Below are positions 35,855-47,736 of a stretch of 64,000 nucleotides of DNA, in pieces; the first letter of the stretch is position 1; each line of letters starts with the position of its first letter. Made by a program: the position numbers and the translations under genes. Below the pieces are notes generated by a model. The model ran no database searches. It had not been told where the DNA came from and saw only the letters and a list, made by a program, of their open reading frames with translations. This DNA is from Tamarix chinensis (lineage: Eukaryota > Streptophyta > Magnoliopsida > Caryophyllales > Tamaricaceae): assembly GCA_030549775.1 (NCBI GenBank), contig CM060175.1, forward strand, positions 107,996,688 through 108,060,687, read 5' to 3'.

Positions 35855-36016
35855 ATGGATCAGATGGTTTATTAGTATGCAATTTTCCCTTTAAATTAAT
35901 GGTCCAAGTTCAAGTCTCATAATCTTATGTACATCATAACAGCTCATTGCCACACCTCACATTATCTATATACTTATCTTTTATATGGGACCCACTTGTA
36001 CACTAAAAAAAAAAAC
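35855..36016 (+). mobile_element. Candidate second tRNA-derived SINE
   Basis: 'gatcagatggtttattag' could be a worn A box. 'ggtccaagttcaagtctc' contains GTTCAAGTC, close to the B-box consensus GGTTCGANNCC. The unit ends in an A11 tract at 36,006-36,016. Spacing and total length (~160 bp) fit a SINE, but I see no matching flanking duplication. Confidence 0.45.
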
Positions 36017-36690
36017 TCGAATCTTGACTATTAATTTAGAAGGCGAAGATTCAAACTCTAAACGGATATATTATTTATTTTTTTAGAATTGTCTTTGTAT
36101 TGTAAATCTTGGGTAAAGTTTGAGTATTAATATTTTTTTACTATATATTAATAAAAAAATAATGTTACAATTTTTTTAATATTAGTATAATCATTGTATT
36201 TATATATTATAATATCTTTAATTTAAAAAAATAATAATTAAATTTTATTCTCCAAATATAGGGCGCAAGTCTTTTAAATAACATCATATTACCCAAACAA
36301 TTAGGATAGGTTTTAGTTTGGAAATTTTGTAATTTTTGTTCCTCGTACATATATAGATATCGATTAATTTTGAATTTGATTGGATGAAAGAAAGAGATAT
36401 TCTAAAGGAAAAAATAGTTGGTAGTTCATTTGAATCAAAATAATTAAAGTTAGTCAATCTATTTAATATTTAGTCTATTTTTTTTGATATCCCAATATAC
36501 ATATACATATAAAGAATATTATCCGTATATTTATGTATAATTAGGTGTACATATTATAATAATTATATGTATATAATATTTTATACTTATAACTAAATAT
36601 TTTAAGACCATTTTAATTTTTATCTAATTAATTTTATCTAAATAGACTACAAATAAATTTTCCCTATTATAAAATTTAATCCTGTCTATG
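36017..36690. other. AT-rich intergenic sequence
   Basis: No gene or element recognised. Confidence 0.55.
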
Positions 36691-37145
36691 TCTTTTTCGC
36701 ACATGGTTGGAGCTACTTACAAGTTACAACTGGAATTATATCACCCTGAGCGGCGGATTTGTTCATTTTCGTTCCCTTCTTCCGCACCGCCTTAATCTAA
36801 TAGTAAAAAATAGTGCGGCAGGGCTAGGCTTCATTCCTCATTTTCCTCACCACCGTCACTGCTGCTCAAATGCAATTAATCTTCTCTGTTCCCATCAAGT
36901 TGCTTGTTCGTTATTATTATTTCCAGATGCATAAACTTGGCCGACAACGACATCGAAATCCCGGCGGGTGATCGATTAGCGTATATCGCATACTCTTGAG
37001 TCCGCACAATTAATGAGATGAAAATTTACGAGGCACATAGCAGATCACGAAGGTTAAAAAACAGAGGCGGAAAAGTAAAATGGCGATATGTGAGGCTGCA
37101 ATTGTAGCCTGCATTTATGTTTTCTTGGTTCAAATGAGGTAACTT
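36691..37145 (+). other. Gene-like island, possible stranded first exon
   Basis: A GC-richer 450 bp stretch in AT-rich surroundings. A small frame from ATG at 37,080 (MAICEAAIVACIYVFLVQMR) runs into ATGAG|GTAACT, a plausible exon-intron border, but no second exon with a recognisable domain follows in the next kilobase. A 75-codon ORF at 36,707-36,934 is unrecognised. This could be the 5' end of a gene whose remainder has been lost or diverged. No function can be given. Confidence 0.3.
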
Positions 37146-38289
37146 AAATTTTTGGGCAATTTCTGGGATTAGAAAATTACATTTCTAATTTTGTACTCAG
37201 AAATCAGAAGGAGCTCATATATATTCTGACTTCATCCCTACTCAATTTCATCGATTGCTAATTTTAGTGGCGATTCGTTGTTCTTCCCTTTTGTTGTATT
37301 CATATTTGAATTTAATATATAGAGGATTCCTGCATTTAGTTTTAAACAACATTTATGTGTTGATTGATTCTTACATATTCAGATTAGTGTTGTCTATGAC
37401 ATGTTCAATCTACATAATACGAACACATTGAGCTGCCACAGTCTTGGCTGGCATTCGATTACTCAATGGCATTTGTTGGACTCTGTTCTATACTGTTTGT
37501 TCGATTATGATTTTATCTTACCTTTTGTTCGCTGTTGAATTTTTTTTTTTTTTGGGTACAATAGAAATGTAGAGTCATGTCATGTAGGTTTTATTTTTAA
37601 GTAGGGCTCGTGGTTGTAGACTTGTAGTGGGAAATTTATTCTCTACAACTTGGCGACTGGTTGACCCGTAATACATCAGCAAAATAAAGGCAAAAAAAGT
37701 CTCATTGAAAACCCAATTGAGAAGACAATGTAGGAACAAATTTTCTTCGATCCTCAACCAATTTCAATTTTTGTTATTCCATTCTTATCTAATTTTCTTC
37801 CTCCAACAATTTCATTATAACACAATACCAATTTCAATAGTAGCTAACAAAGTAAAGGAAAATAAATTCTCTTAGCTCTTTCAATCACCGTCCTTAGAAA
37901 AAATAGAGTATCTCAGTTGATATGAAAAAATTATAAAATATGCTCATAGTATTCACGATAGACGACGATATTACTGAGTTGGAATTTTCATTTGATATGA
38001 TTGATGAGAGAGATGCTTAATTATTGAAGATGAAGCAATTGGCCATGAGCGATCTTAATTTCATTAGAAGTTGCGTGCAAACGATGGAGATGCTTTAAGT
38101 GGATTGATTTTGAATTTTTAGGAGAACATTATAGATATAATAGTTGGGTGAATTGTATCAGGAAGGCAACATCATTACTAGGTTTAAGTTTTCGTTTGAT
38201 GTGATTGACCATGTAGATGTTTTAAGTGGATTTAGTTTAGATTCGATTAGTATGAATTTGTACTCTTGATGAACAAAAGTAGTGTGGTA
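37146..38289. other. Intergenic sequence
   Basis: No supported gene. A 60-codon minus-strand ORF (37,575-37,757) is unrecognised. 37,950-38,250 has some repeated words (tttcatttgatatgattgatgagagagatgctta-like), suggesting a decayed repeat. Confidence 0.45.
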
Positions 38290-38960
38290 AAATATAGGTA
38301 AATTTTTGGTGATATATATACATGTGTGTGTGTGTGTGTGATGAAAAATATATACAAAATTAGTGATATATAACTATATTAATTTTGAATATTTAAAAAA
38401 ATAATAATAGCGCATTAGTGGTAAGACCGTCGATTTTAAGTAATATAATGGTAAAATTTCAACTCAATGGTGAAAAATTAGTATATTAATAGTGAAATGT
38501 TAGTGTATTAGTGGCAAAAGATTATCTTTAAGTAGAATAATGGTAAAAGATCAACTTGTGGGCGAAAAATTAGTATATTATTGGTAAAAGATTGATTCAG
38601 TGATGGTGAAAAATTAGTTCATGTGTCGATCTTTTAGAAAAATAGTGTTAGAAAATATGTGTAATAGTGGGGAAAAATACTTTGCTGTGTGGTGAAATAT
38701 ATGAATAATTGTGATGAAACATATTCATGAGATTTAGATCGTGGATGTTTTTTTTTATAAAAAAATAGTAAAAAATATATTTAATAATGGTGAAAGATAC
38801 TTAAATGTATGATATATATAGTTGTGATAAAATATTTAGTAATACTAGGGTGATGAAAGATTAATATAATAATGATAAAAATTATATACAAATTATTTTT
38901 TAAATTAAACGTATGTCAATATGGGTGTTAATTTATAGGATAGAGAGCCATTAGGACTAG
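38290..38960 (+). repeat. Degenerate TGGTGAAA minisatellite, copy 1 of a dispersed family
   Basis: About 20 diverged units of roughly 25-35 bp built on 'aatggtgaaa.atta.tata' and variants (gtggtgaaatatatgaataa, gtgatgaaacatattcatga, atggtaaaagatcaact). It ends with 'tatgtcaatatgggtgttaat'. The same ending and unit type occur at 44,220-44,650 and, in the opposite unit orientation, at 62,740-63,290 inside the GDSL gene. Confidence 0.6.
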
Positions 38961-39289
38961 CAAAATTATGCTTCTTATTCGTATAAGTAGAGGTAAATTA
39001 GAAAGGTGGCAATAATTTAGCGACCCATCAATATAGATCCATTGATTTTTGTTTTGTCAAACTGTCATCGACATTATATATGTGAAGGTGTAATTGGGCC
39101 CCAAAAGATTTTTCTATTGGTAGTTAATGATTGATAATTGCCTTCTTCTTATTCCTTCTAAAAATTCATTCAAAAAGTATGGCCCTGCATTAATTTTGAA
39201 ATTACAAGGTGTTAGAAGCTTAATCTGTGGTGAGGGGAAGGCAAGGCTCAGGAGCTCATTATAATCTCCTTTATTTTTCAGTAAAAAAA
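38961..39289. other. Intergenic sequence
   Basis: Nothing recognised. Confidence 0.45.
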
Positions 39290-40119
39290 ATGTTGATATA
39301 GATTATAACATAAAAGGATAATTAATTATTTAAATATTTTAATTAGTAATATACTAATTAAAATATTTATTTAATGAAATATGTTTAATTTAATTAATTA
39401 TTAGTTAGTTAATTATATTAAATGCCCACAAATTATTTATTACATTAATACACATTATTTATTACATTAATAGTGCATGTATAATTAACTTTAAAAAAAA
39501 TGTAACGTATGTAAGAAATGTATGTAAAAGTTTTAGCTTAGCGTGCATGTGTTCAAATTATTTAAATATTAGTATTTGAAATGAAGAAGTAATATCTTTA
39601 AAATAAAAGAAACACGGAGGGTGACGGACATTGGAACTACACATTTGTAATAGTAAATATGTGACCCGTATATTTAATTGTTTATTTATTTAAATATTGT
39701 TGTGCACTTTTCAACCTGATTTAAATATATACAGTTACGATTGTTGGCATGTGTACCAAGGAGCACGTATGCTCACAAGTTTAGTAGCTATTTAAGGGGA
39801 CTCAAACAAGTCTATAAACAGTCCCCATCGTAATTTTTTTATATAAGTTTCAATTTTGATATTTTGATTTCTCTCTCTCTTTTCTAGTTAAATAATAGCA
39901 TAACATTGACTTTCCGGGGTCCTATTAGATTGGAGTGATACTTCTAATAGGAACTGAAAATTTATTCTATCTAGAGAGACAATTGTTCACAATCTTGGGC
40001 ACTGTACGAGGGAACATATTTATCTTAATAATACATCAAAAATTTGGTGGGTTCAGCTAAAATCAATTACAGTCTTCCATTTTTCATGTTATGTTATTAT
40101 TTTGACACATAAGGTATGC

Positions 40120-40159
<40 letters not shown>

Positions 40160-40362
40160 CATTTGTTAATAATAATTTATTTATTTATTTATTTTAATAC
40201 CATTTCTATACTATACTTCCAACAATCTTAAGAAAAATTTTGATAATTACTTTCCTCTATTTATTATAGTATAGAACATTGGTATTTATTTAATAAATAG
40301 TAATACCTTGTCTTCTTCTATTCTCTTCTTTTATTTATTAGATATCTATTTTTGTAACATAA
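39290..40362 (+). mobile_element. Possible 5' LTR/leader of the copia element
   Basis: 'tgttgatatagattataac' at about 39,292 is a plausible copia LTR start. Later text (a CT-rich 'tttctctctctcttttctag' near 39,870 and 'ggggtcctatta') resembles a transcribed leader. It lies just upstream of the copia gag start. No clear LTR end, PBS or second LTR was found, so the boundary is a guess. It contains a (TTA)n microsatellite. Confidence 0.35.
40120..40159. repeat. (TTA)n microsatellite
   Basis: About 13 uninterrupted TTA units. Confidence 0.95.
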
Positions 40363-43032
40363 ATGGCATCATCTGCAAACTTAGTTGCAAATCCTATAAA
40401 TACCATAAGTGTTGGTGAAAACCACCAAAATTTAATGTGTTAGATTTCAAACAATAGAAAATACTTTTCTATTTGAATACATTAAATTTGATCAAGTATC
40501 TCAATGAGAGCCCTCCTAAACTTGGTGAATGGGACACCGATGTATTCGACGTGAATGTGGTGGGTGCATGGAATCATTATGATTTCCTATGCATGAATTA
40601 CATCTTAAACAGATTGGATGACACATTATATAATATGTACTCTAGTGCTGAGACGGTAAAGAAACTTTGGAATTATTTATATACCACATATAAAATGGAG
40701 GACATCGGGATAAATAAATTATCGTCGATCACTTTGTGGATTATAAAATAGTGGATAAAAATTATATTATATCCCAAGTGGAGGAAATTCAAGTTATCAT
40801 TTATGATATTCATGCTGAGGGTATGTCTTTTAACGAATCATTTCAAGTGGTTGCGATAATTGAAAAATTACCACCACTTTGGAAAGATTTCAAAAACTAC
40901 CTTAAGCACAAGCCTAAGGAGATGAGACTTTAAGACCTTATTGTCTGTTTGAAAATCTAGGAAGATAACCACAAGTCTGGAGGATTAAATTCTATGGTAT
41001 CTAGAGCCAACATGGTGGAAGATGGGTCAAAGAAAAGTAAGAAAAGGAATCACAATGGAGATGGTTTTATTGTAGAACCTAATGTCACCAAGAAATTCAA
41101 GGAAAAGTGTTATCAATGTGGCAATTGGGGACACCGCGCAAAGGACTATCGTAATCCAATGAAATCTAATAAAGGCAATGTTCAAGTAAATGTCATAGAG
41201 ATAGATAAATTATCTAAAGATCTCGTTGTTGTTAATATCTTAGCAGTAGTGTCAAAGTGCAACCTCTTTGATAATGTTAAGGAATGGTGGGTAAATATTG
41301 GAGCCACTCCCCATTTATGCGGTAACAAGTGGGTTTTTTTCTGAGTATCAATCTATTGAATATAGTGAAGAATAACTCTTATGGGAAATGTTTCATCCTA
41401 TAAAGTGATTGTTTGTGGAAAGTTGATACTCAAGTTAACAAACAAAAAGAATCTTACCTTGAACGATATGCTTCATATGCTAGATATCCGAAAGAATTTG
41501 GTTTCAAGATCTCTACTTAGTAGGAATCATTTCAATTTAGTCTCTGCGTCTGATTGGTTTATACTTACTAAGAATGAAATGTTTGTAGGAAAGGGTTATC
41601 TTAATGATGGACTCCTTAAGATGAATGTAATGACTATTATACCTAAAACGATTAATAATAATACTAATAATAAGTGAGTTTCTTCTTCTTATATGCTTGA
41701 GTCCTTTAATATTTGGCATGTATGATCAAGACTTGTTAATTATGATACCATTCATAGATTAATGAATTTAGATTGTTCACCTAAACATAAATTTGATCTT
41801 AAACATAAATGTCAAGTATGTGTGTGAGGCCGGTATGGTAAGAAAACCTTTTATTCTATTGAAACCTATAGATTTAATTCACACCGATGTGTTTGATTCA
41901 AAATTTATGCCAACCAAAGGTCGTAAAAAGTATTTCATTACTTTTATAGATGATTGCACACTCAAATGCTACGCTTATTTTTTATGAATCAAAGATGACG
42001 CAATTCAAGTATTTAAACACTACAATGTAGAAGCTGAGAATCAACTTGTTAGAAATATTAAGGTAATAAGAAGTGATAGAGGTGACTATGAATACCCTTT
42101 TGAATGGCTTTGTTCATAAAATGTTATTAATCACCAAAATACCACTCCTTATGTGCCTCAATCTAATGGAATTGTAGAGTAAAAAAATAGAACTTTGAAG
42201 GACGTGATGAATGCTATGTTGATTAGTTCTGGATTACCACAGAACTTGTGGGGGGAAGGACTATTATCTACACATTATATTCTCAATAAGATGCATAATA
42301 AGAAAACCCACAATATTCCATCTGAGTTATGGAAAGGTCACAAACTTAAATACAAATAATTAAAAGTGTGGAAGTGTTTGGCAAAATTAGCAGTTCTAAA
42401 GGCAACTAGGGTCAAGTTAGGACCAAAAACTATTGAGTGTGTATTTATTGGTTATGCACATAATAATAGTGCATATCATTTTCTTGTTCACAAATCAAAA
42501 TTTCTCGACATTCATGTCAATACCATTATAGAGTCAAGGAATGCTGTATTTTTTCAAAAATAATTTTCCCTACTAAATAAATAGTGAGCCACTTTCATTA
42601 AAGAGGATAGGGGACTCTATTGGTAATGGGAACAGAAAGTTTGATCTAAGTGAACCTAGATGAAGTAAGACAACTAAGATTTCAAAATCATTAGAAAATG
42701 AGCCTCAAACATTCAAGGAAGCTATGTCTTCTCCTGAATTTGCTTATTGGAAAGAAGTAATAAATAGTGAGATTGAATCCATCATGTAAAACCACACATG
42801 GGAAGTGGTGGACTTACCTCCTGGAAATAAACCTTTACGATGTAAGTGGATAATTAAGAAGAAATTAAAGGAATATGGTTCAATTGACAAATACAAGGTA
42901 AGAATTGTAGTTAAAGGCTAAAAGTAAAGGGAAGATGTTGATTTTTTCAACATGTATTCACCATTTACAAGAATTACATCTATACGTATGTTACTATCAA
43001 TAGAAGATATAAATGGATTAGATATAAATGCT
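40363..43032 (+). pseudogene. Ty1/copia polyprotein remnant (gag, protease, integrase, start of RT)
   Basis: Broken frames follow the copia order. Gag begins MASSANLVANPINTISVG at 40,363, with the UBN2-like part in the ORFs at 40,473-40,933. The zinc knuckle CYQCGNWGHRAKDY (about 41,110-41,151) is CX2CX4HX4 with the last Cys replaced by Tyr. The protease site reads WWVNIGATPHLC, with catalytic D(T/S)GAT changed to NIGAT. Pre-integrase and integrase segments HTDVFDSKF, YFITFIDDCT, RSDRG and PYVPQSNGI are followed by ENRTLKDVMNAMLISSGLP-like text, GPKTIECVFIGYAHNNSAY, and RT onset WKEVINSEIESI plus NHTWEVVDLPPGNKPL. The RT frame stops being recognisable at about 43,030, so the catalytic YVDD region, RNase H and 3' LTR are absent. 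Many stops and frameshifts make it non-functional. Confidence 0.92.
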
Positions 43033-43231
43033 GTCCCCTGTCTCCGAACGTCCCCGAAACATTTCCGTCGGTTTTAGGGTCAAAATTTTTATTAATATTA
43101 TTTAATTAATATTTTTATTAAAAATATTATTTAATTATTTTTTTATTAAAAATAATTATTAATAATTAAAATTAACTAATATAAGTAATAATTTTAGAAA
43201 ATTTTTTTCTCTTTTAATTTTAGTAACTCTA

Positions 43232-43278
<47 letters not shown>

Positions 43279-43280
43279 TT
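43033..43280. other. AT-rich spacer with an (AT)n run
   Basis: An abrupt change from RT sequence to 'ctgtcccctgtctccgaacg', then AT-rich text with (AT)n at 43,236-43,273. The 'tgtctccg' word also begins the duplicated unit that follows. Confidence 0.5.
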
Positions 43281-43832
43281 TAACGTTTTCTACTGTCTCC
43301 GTTTTCTTAAATTTTTAAGAAATGGTGTTTCCACGTTTCGTTCCGTCCCCGTGCAACGCTACTGCACAGTCAATCTCCCTCTCTATTTTGTTGGCTCTCT
43401 CCCTACTTCACTGGCTTTTCTATTTTTCGTGCCTCCTTTATTTTCTTCTCTGCCTTCTACTGCCGCATCAAACAACTCAACCCTTTTGTCTGCGGTGCCT
43501 TTATTTTTTTTTCTTTCTTTTCTTTTCTTTTGACAACTGCTGATGTCCCTCTCATATATATATATTTTAACATTTCCTATCGTCTCCGTTTTCTCAAATT
43601 TTTAAGAAATAACGTTTTTGCATTTCATTCTTTCCCCGTGGAATGCTGCTGCATGTTCGATCTCCCTCTCTCTTTCGTTGGCTCTCTCCATACTTCACTG
43701 GCTTTTCTATTTTTCGTGCCTCCTTTAGTTTCTTCTCTGCCTTCTATTGCCGCATCAAACAACTCAGTCCTTTTGTCTGCAATGCCTTTATTTTTTTTTC
43801 TTTTCTCTTGACAACTGCTGATGTCCCTCTCT
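43281..43832 (+). repeat. Tandem duplication, two ~0.27 kb pyrimidine-rich units
   Basis: Unit 1 (43,281-43,553) and unit 2 (43,568-43,832) run in parallel from 'taac.ttt.cta' and 'tctccgttttct' through 'tacttcactggcttttcta', 'cgcatcaaacaactca' and 'ttttgtctgc' to 'gacaactgctgatgtccctc'. They differ by scattered substitutions and small indels. The ORFs here (60-104 codons, Phe/Ser/Leu-rich) follow from the T/C-rich composition and match nothing known. Confidence 0.85.
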
Positions 43833-44219
43833 CTCTCTCATCCTTGTTTCTTCTGCCTCTTCACTCTTGTTGTGGTGTAAGGCGACTCATACCTCTTTTC
43901 TTTTTCTCTATTTTTGTCCATCTTTCTTCTTTTTTCTTTACTCTTGACTACTTCTGATCTTGATCATCTCTTCTTCATTGGTTCTTTCTAACAGTACTGA
44001 CTCTCTCCTTTTATAACCCAAACTCTATTTTTTTTACTTTACCTACAAAATAAAATTAGAAAAATTAATAAATAATCTTAGACTTTAAATTCATTTAATT
44101 TTTAGTATTTTATCTCAAATAATAAAATATATAATATTATCATCACTTAAGCATAAAATTATAATTATTCTTAATTATTACTCAAATAAAATACTAAAAA
44201 CTAAGATAAAAGGAGTGTA
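43833..44219. other. Pyrimidine-rich then AT-rich spacer
   Basis: Continues T/C-rich to about 44,030, then AT-rich. No gene recognised. Confidence 0.5.
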
Positions 44220-44650
44220 AAGTATGTCAAAATATGTATTCACCAATCATATAGTGATATACATAATCACCATATTAGGCGATATAATCACCACAGTAAA
44301 TTACATAATAATATTTGAAAATGGTGAAACTTTAGCACAAAAATGGTGAAATAAAAACACAATCTTTTTATATCGAAAGTATATTAATATGGGTCTCTAT
44401 TTATGGATTAAAAATATCACTGTCATTATGATACGATTTTATTTATTCATTTTATAATATCAATTAACGATAGTATAACTTAAAACATAAAAATAGAGAA
44501 AGACAATATAACATCATATATCACACCATGCATAGATGTGACTATAAGTAGCATAAAATTATCGTAAGTACAGCCATAATCACTAAATTTTGTAACATAA
44601 TCACCAAAATTAATAAAATACTATATAATACACATTTTAATTTAAATAAA
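44220..44650. repeat. Degenerate TGGTGAAA / CACCAT minisatellite, copy 2
   Basis: Contains 'tcaccatattaggcgatata', 'atcaccacagtaa', 'aaaatggtgaaactttagca', 'aaaaatggtgaaataaaaa', 'agccataatcactaaa' and 'cataatcaccaaaatt', plus the shared segment 'attaatatgggtctctattt' and 'atggattaaaaatatcact'. Unit type and shared segment link it with 38,290-38,960 and 62,740-63,290. Confidence 0.5.
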
Positions 44651-47330
44651 TACAAAATACGGTGCCTAAGTGTATGCAATAATTTTCTCCAAATTCAACC
44701 AGTGTGTCCTACCTTGAGGCGAGGATAATATATAATTAGTTTTGGTTCTTGTTATTTAGAAAACAAATGATTATTATTTAGGAAAAAAGGGCCTAACTTT
44801 TATAATTTACCCTTGCTCAACCTTTATGACCCTCCCTTTAGCATTACTCACCTCACACTTCCCCTTTAGGTCTTCATTCCCTCCCTCCTTTACTCACTCC
44901 TTTCTTCTACACCCACACGACCTAACCATAGAAATCAGAGAAACAAGAAAAATAAAATTGGAGCCTCATGACTACTACCAAGAGAAAACTGGATCCAATC
45001 AACAACGAAGATAGTGTGAACACCAACTTAACACATATCAATTTTAACATTGAAAAAGATGTATATATGTTGTGCATTGTCCGAAAACACATAAGGAAAT
45101 GAAAATAGCTTATGGAGGCATTGGCGCCTAACATAATCTAGTTACACATCTACCCTATACCCATTTTAAGAGCTATCACATCTCTTCTCTACCAATGTGA
45201 GGAGCTAGCACAACCTCCCACAATTAACATGAGTAAATCATATAGGTACCCTTCCTAACATATCCTTATTATACAACTCACCTTCTTCAATGTAACTTTC
45301 TCACTTAATTCCTCCCCCCTAATGTCACCATCTCATCCATGCTTAGCTACTTTAGCTAACCAAACACCATACATCAACATTTTGAATGATTTCATGTGGT
45401 ATAGCTCAATTATTGTGCTCTATGTGGGTTGATTTTAGGGATATTTACATAACAAAGACAAAGTTTTTAATTTTTTTTTAGGAATTTATTAGTTGAAGTG
45501 AGGTTAACATGTTATTATCTTGGTGAAGTGGTTAATAAGGTGAGAATTTGTGTTACTTGGCATTTTTGTTCTCCTTGTTACAGTTGTCATTTTTTTAGCC
45601 TCTTCTGTATACTTAGTTTACTTAATAATGGGAGGTTCTCATGCAAGAGCGTTGAGACAACATGAGTATCTCATGTAGGGTCCCAATAAGAACATGAGAG
45701 TTTACTGCTCATCAAACACTACACATACAAAGTATTCACACAACCGCATATTGCCAATCAAAATTAATAAGCAAACTGACCTCATCTTTACACTAGGTAG
45801 TATTAAGCATTAGTTTAGTTGAGTTTATCCAAACACTAATTCTCATCTACGGATGGTGGATAATGTACAAGGGTTGATGATTTTTCAGTATCCCATGGAA
45901 TAATTACATTGATTATAAATAATGGATGACTGTATAGTCCACAAATGTTGGCAACTCATAATTAGGATTAGCTTGTTGTGGAGCTTCTTCTTGGACTTGT
46001 TCCGTAGTTTGTTCATGTGCTGATTCTGTACATTTTTCGTTGCATGTATCCCACTAATAAAGTAATTTGTAATATTCAGTAAACTCTTTGGAGGCGGATT
46101 TAGTGCTTGTTCAATTTCATTTCTATATCATATCGAAGCGGTAACTCTACAACCCTCAGTCTTATTTAGTACCTTTCTCTGCCTATGACTAATTTAAATT
46201 TCATAAAGAAAAATATTTCAATTATAATCATGTAGATCAATAAATTAAATTAATCAAATCAAGGGTGCCTATAATATGAAGGGGCACACATGTAATGAAA
46301 GGTAGACAAACATACTCACCTTTATATTTATATCAAATAAATCAATATTGCCAAGTCAATATGTTTTGCTTTAGTATTCGGTAATACTTAAGTAGCCAAG
46401 TGTATGGAATCCTCATATGACTCATTACCTATGTCCATAACTTGGTGCAGCAGAGAAAAAGCAAACTATATTTTTCATTTACGGATTTTGCTGAATACTA
46501 ATTGTTTCACATTTTGAATGATTTCTTAGAAAAATTTCCATAAAGATCATGACAAGTAATAGAAAGGAAGAAAAAACTTTAAGGTATAATGCATCAAAGT
46601 ATTATCCAATTCAACTTTAATTACCAACAATCAAAATAATATAAAGTTAGAAACGACATGCAACTAAAAAATTTATATGTATACACTATTGGGAAGGAGC
46701 AATGATTAAATCTACCGCTCCAAACCTTACACTACGTGAATCTCTAATATTGCAGGCCATTACCAACATGAATGCATATCTTTGACCAAACACAGAATGT
46801 GAAAACCTACATCTGACAAGCCACAATAGTGTGAGCCACTACCATTGATGTTAGTTAGTTGTATAACGGGTTGGTGCATACATGGTTTGCGAATGACAAA
46901 ACAAACCTAAAGGAACAATGAACAAATCTTAAAAAATGATGAGCATATCTCAAAATTAGAAAGAAAAAAAAAGATCACAATTGTTATTTGAGTTGTGTTT
47001 GGCTGATAGATTTGAGGGCTACTTGTTGTACTAAGGTGGACATTTGATGATATAGACTTGATACCAAGTTAGAGGAAGAAGTTGGGACTTGAGAGAAGAA
47101 AAATAACTGTAATAAAGAAAAAAGAAGATTTGTGAGGAAAAAGTAGGAATACCGATAAAAGATAAATGAACGAGTTAGTTTTGAATTATTTTATGAACTT
47201 TTTAGATATTTTTTTAAAAAATAATTAATTATATTGAGTAATAATTTTTGATATGGAGTTTTAATTAAAGAATAAATTATAAAGATATTATGAATACACT
47301 ATGTGTTCATAATCCAATAGTAACGGCATT
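44651..47330. other. Intergenic sequence, no gene supported
   Basis: Moderately AT-rich. Short ORFs at 44,826-45,014 (+) and 44,922-45,134 (-) overlap each other and are unrecognised. No repeat array or element ends were found. Confidence 0.5.
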
Positions 47331-47668
47331 GTATATACTAGGGCTGTAAACGAGCCGAGCCGAGCCGAATACCTCCAGGTTTGGGGTTCAGCTCATTTAA
47401 CTAAACGAGTCTAAAATGTTTGGACTCGGCTCGTTTAACTAAACGAACGAGCCGAACCGAGCTTTTAGCGAGCCGAGCTCACGAGCCAAAACCAAAAAAT
47501 GAACCGAGCCGAGCTTTTTCCTATTTGAGCTCGGCTCGTTTATTAAACGAGCCAAGCCCGAACCTCATTTTTAGGCTCGTTTAATTAAACAAACGAGTCG
47601 AACCGAACTTTTAACGAACCGAGCCGAATACCCAACTAACTGAGCTCATTTACGGCCCTCGTATATAC
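47331..47668. repeat. 8 bp target-site duplication GTATATAC of the hAT MITE
   Basis: GTATATAC occurs at 47,331-47,338 and 47,661-47,668, exactly flanking the element. Eight bases is the target-duplication length of hAT transposons. Confidence 0.95.
47339..47660. mobile_element. hAT-type MITE, 322 bp, immediately upstream of LpxK
   Basis: It begins TAGGGCTGTAAACGAG and ends CTCATTTACGGCCCTC. The reverse complement of the end is GAGGGCCGTAAATGAG, 13 of 16 identical to the start, so these are terminal inverted repeats. Perfect 8 bp direct repeats flank it. The interior consists of 'gagccgagccgag' and 'gctcggctcgttta' words in both directions, so the element can fold on itself and is locally GC-rich. 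No coding capacity. It would have been moved by a hAT transposase encoded elsewhere. The perfect duplication argues for a fairly recent insertion. It ends 76 bp before the LpxK start codon. Confidence 0.93.
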
Positions 47669-47736
47669 CATATAGCTGCTGCCTTTGATTATTTCCTCCC
47701 TCGCTACGTTCTTGCTCGCGTACTCGCGTCCCCGAG
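47661..47736 (+). promoter_or_regulatory. Proximal promoter/5' leader of LpxK with TATA-like TSD copy
   Basis: The right-hand duplication GTATATAC, followed by CATATAG, is the only TATA-like sequence close to the ATG at 47,737. A start site about 30 bp downstream would leave a leader of roughly 45 nt. The other copy of the same TATA-like octamer lies 330 bp upstream beyond the MITE. Promoter use is inference, since no start-site data are available. Confidence 0.4.

Noticed and set aside
43322..43957. Overlapping Phe/Ser/Leu-rich ORFs
   Set aside because: They arise from the T/C-rich tandem duplication and are open in more than one frame.
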